DNA of 64,000 bases, taken from assembly GCA_900167215.1 (NCBI GenBank), contig FUZS01000010.1, forward strand, positions 61,349 to 125,348. The letters run 5' to 3'. The notes under the pieces are model-generated. The model saw only the letters and a list, made by a program, of their open reading frames with translations. It was not told the origin of the DNA and searched no databases. Position numbers and translations under genes: made by a program. This DNA comes from [Eubacterium] yurii. GTDB taxonomy: Bacteria > Bacillota > Clostridia > Peptostreptococcales > Filifactoraceae. Shown piece by piece: positions 62,370 to 64,000 of this stretch (position 1 is its first letter; the number at the start of each line of letters is the position of its first letter).

Positions 62370-64000
62370 GTCAGGCTGAAGACAAACCCACAAAAAAATA
62401 TTTTTGTGGGTTTAATTTTTTGATTAGAATTTTGATTTTGAATAAAAATTGTATTTTTTTGGGAGTGTAAATAGTTTTTAATGATTGTATTAATTTTTTT
62501 GGTGAATTTGTGTCTCTTTGAGACAACATTTTTACCAATTTCTTTATATTTAGGCATGTGAAAGTAATGGCTGCCTTTACAGTCATTTTTTCTATACCCC
62601 TTTGGTTTGTATATCTAAAGTTATGGCACTCTTTTGCTGTTCCAAATTGCCTTTCTATTGTCTGTTTCCTCATTGCATATTCGGCTTTACCAGTGTATGT
62701 ATATCTGTATTCTTCACATATATCTATGTAATCTTGCCATATATGTCTTGTTATTGTTTTTTGATTTTGTTTATTTGTTGTGCAGTTTCTAAGTTTTTTA
62801 CATTTTACACATTCTTTCTTGTTGCTTTTGTAATGTCTATATCCATCTTTATCTGTTGTGCTATATTCTAAACCTTTATTTTCCGGACATATGTAGTAGT
62901 CTTCATATTCATCATACACATATTCTCTTTTTGGATACATTTGTCCGTTTTTATTTTGTCCTTTTGGTCTTGTGTATGGTAATACCGGCATTATTTTATC
63001 TTCTATTAGCATCTTTGCTATTGCTGGAGTTTTGTAGCCTGCATCCATTACTAACTTTTCCGGCTTTGTTTGTTTTACTTTGCTTTGATAAAAATCAAAA
63101 AATGTTGTGCTGTCATGTAAATTGCCCGGATATGCTTTGTAGTTTAGTATCCATCCATTTTTGTCGCAACTTGTTTGTACGCTATATGCAAATACTTCCT
63201 TGTGTTCTCCTTTATGAAACAGTCCACTTTCAGGGTCTGTATCACTTATTGTTTCTTGTTTTGTTTCTTGTTTTTCTTGGACTTTTAATTCTTTTTTATC
63301 TCTATGTTTTCTGTCTAAATTAATTTCTTTTTCTAGTTGTCTTTGGTATGCTTTTGCCTTTTTTACTACTTCTTGTTTATGATTTTTATGTCTGTTTGCG
63401 TGTGCTTTTACATGTGTTGAATCTACAAATTGCATTTTGCTATCTACTAAGCCTTCTTCTATTGCTTGCATTAGCACTTTACTAAATATATTTTCAAATA
63501 TATTAGTTCCTTTGAATCTTCTTGTATAGTTTTTTGAGTATGTTGTAAAGTGTGGTATTTCATCTGTTAAGTCATATCCCAAAAACCACCTATATGCTGT
63601 ATTTACTTGTATATCTTTTATTGTTTGTCTCATACTTTTTATTCCGTAAAAGCATTGTATTAAAAGTATTTTTACCAGTACTACTGGATCTATGCTTGGT
63701 CTGCCATTATCAAGACAGTATAATTCTTCTACTTCACTGTATATGAAATCAAAGTTTATATATTTATCTACTTTTCTCAAAAAATGATCTTCTGGTACTA
63801 TTTGTTCTATGGAAATTATTTGCATTTGTAATGTATTTTTACTATTTTTATGTAACATTTTTCTTTCTCCCATTGAAATATCAATTAATTATACTATTAT
63901 TATATCACAAAATACTGAAATTTCAAAGAATTTTCTTGTTTTTTGACATGCAAAAGGGCAGAAATTTTAAAAATTTCTGCCCCTTTGTCTACACTCTGAC
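62370..64000 (-). mobile_element. IS1182-type insertion sequence, complete to the window edge
   Basis: The left end GTCAGGCTGAAGACAAA (62370-62386) and the right end read inwards, GTCAGAGTGTAGACAAA (64000-63984), are an imperfect terminal inverted repeat, 14 of 17 bases alike. Next to each end is a strong stem: AAACCCACAAAAA with its mirror (62384-62412) and GGGCAGAAATTT with its mirror (63957-63983). One transposase gene fills the inside. Target-site duplication cannot be checked because the right flank is outside the window. Confidence 0.85.
62371..63858 (-). CDS. IS1182-family DDE transposase, 495 residues
   Basis: N-terminal domain with IVPEDHFLRKVDKYINFDFI and DPVVLVKILLIQCFYGIKSM; the DDE domain begins at MQFVDSTHVKAHANRHK (first Asp), continues KLVMDAGYKTPAIAKMLIED (second Asp), and closes near YRYTYTGKAEYAMRKQTIER (Glu). 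A cysteine-rich insert (CVKCKKLRNC) sits between. The start ATG 63858 has GGGAG eight bases upstream. The stop TGA lies inside the left terminal repeat, so the last codons double as transposon end. Intact reading frame; likely active or recently so. Confidence 0.9.
   Translation of the reverse strand: MLHKNSKNTLQMQIISIEQIVPEDHFLRKVDKYINFDFIYSEVEELYCLDNGRPSIDPVVLVKILLIQCFYGIKSMRQTIKDIQVNTAYRWFLGYDLTDEIPHFTTYSKNYTRRFKGTNIFENIFSKVLMQAIEEGLVDSKMQFVDSTHVKAHANRHKNHKQEVVKKAKAYQRQLEKEINLDRKHRDKKELKVQEKQETKQETISDTDPESGLFHKGEHKEVFAYSVQTSCDKNGWILNYKAYPGNLHDSTTFFDFYQSKVKQTKPEKLVMDAGYKTPAIAKMLIEDKIMPVLPYTRPKGQNKNGQMYPKREYVYDEYEDYYICPENKGLEYSTTDKDGYRHYKSNKKECVKCKKLRNCTTNKQNQKTITRHIWQDYIDICEEYRYTYTGKAEYAMRKQTIERQFGTAKECHNFRYTNQRGIEKMTVKAAITFTCLNIKKLVKMLSQRDTNSPKKLIQSLKTIYTPKKIQFLFKIKILIKKLNPQKYFFVGLSSA

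Noticed and set aside
62246..62557. 103-codon minus-strand frame over the thiD end
   Set aside because: Shadow of the transposase C-terminus and thiD; no ribosome site.

Overview
The window is low-GC Firmicutes DNA. Intergenic DNA is extremely A+T rich, Shine-Dalgarno sites are strong (AGGAG/GGAGG), and TTG/GTG starts and rho-independent terminators are frequent. A csrA-fliW pair (flagellar regulation), an FlhB-like switch protein, a ygeXYW selenium-linked cluster, methionine synthesis through O-acetylhomoserine and IspG suggest a motile, amino-acid-using anaerobic clostridium, probably of the Peptostreptococcales group. That placement is inference: no rRNA gene lies in the window.

Left part (1-14.2 kb, almost all minus strand): ygeX-ygeY-ygeW (diaminopropionate ammonia-lyase, M20 hydrolase, carbamoyltransferase-like protein, the last cut by the window edge); a GNAT-like gene with 5-formyl-THF cyclo-ligase; a tRNA operon Lys(TTT)-Glu(TTC)-Val(TAC) with a near-consensus promoter and a terminator; an RluA-type pseudouridine synthase; threonine aldolase; and a 1,734-residue DUF4132-type protein behind a small acidic partner.

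Accessory array (14.6-26.7 kb, almost all plus strand): a string of short, unrelated genes, most with their own promoter. They are a TPR protein, ASCH, alpha/beta hydrolase, YciI, DUF523, DUF1697, DUF1722, a TIGR02328-like protein, YeaQ/GlsB, CsbD, superoxide dismutase, an FMN reductase, a metallo-beta-lactamase-fold protein and small membrane proteins. Gene remnants (SUKH-like, DUF7010-like) lie between them, with a 138-bp promoter-bearing direct repeat and many copies of two families of short dispersed repeats.

Middle (26.8-42 kb): Fur-family regulator, YraN and FlhB-like genes, a four-gene ABC uptake operon (DUF3798 lipoprotein, double ATPase, two permeases), hpf, metA (Glu111, acetyl type) and metY, then small membrane genes and decayed genes.

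Island (42.2-50.6 kb): a decayed IS200/IS605 element, then a TetR regulator, an MptD-type ECF S component, EcfT, a fused double EcfA and two half-size ABC transporters. Two near-identical 19-bp palindromes, one in front of tetR and one in front of the S-component gene, look like the TetR operator. The right edge carries three dispersed repeats.

Right part (50.8-64 kb, minus strand except thiD): a MoxR-type AAA ATPase, csrA-fliW, walJ, a TauE/SafE permease, era, ispG, a MacA/MacB-like three-gene efflux operon, thiD, and an IS1182-type insertion sequence whose outer inverted repeat ends exactly at the window edge.

The most notable unlabelled structure is the two families of roughly 90-150-bp dispersed repeats with TACTA-type ends, present in at least 16 copies and confined to intergenic DNA or decayed genes. 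The most coherent candidate system is the TetR-controlled ECF plus ABC-heterodimer operon.
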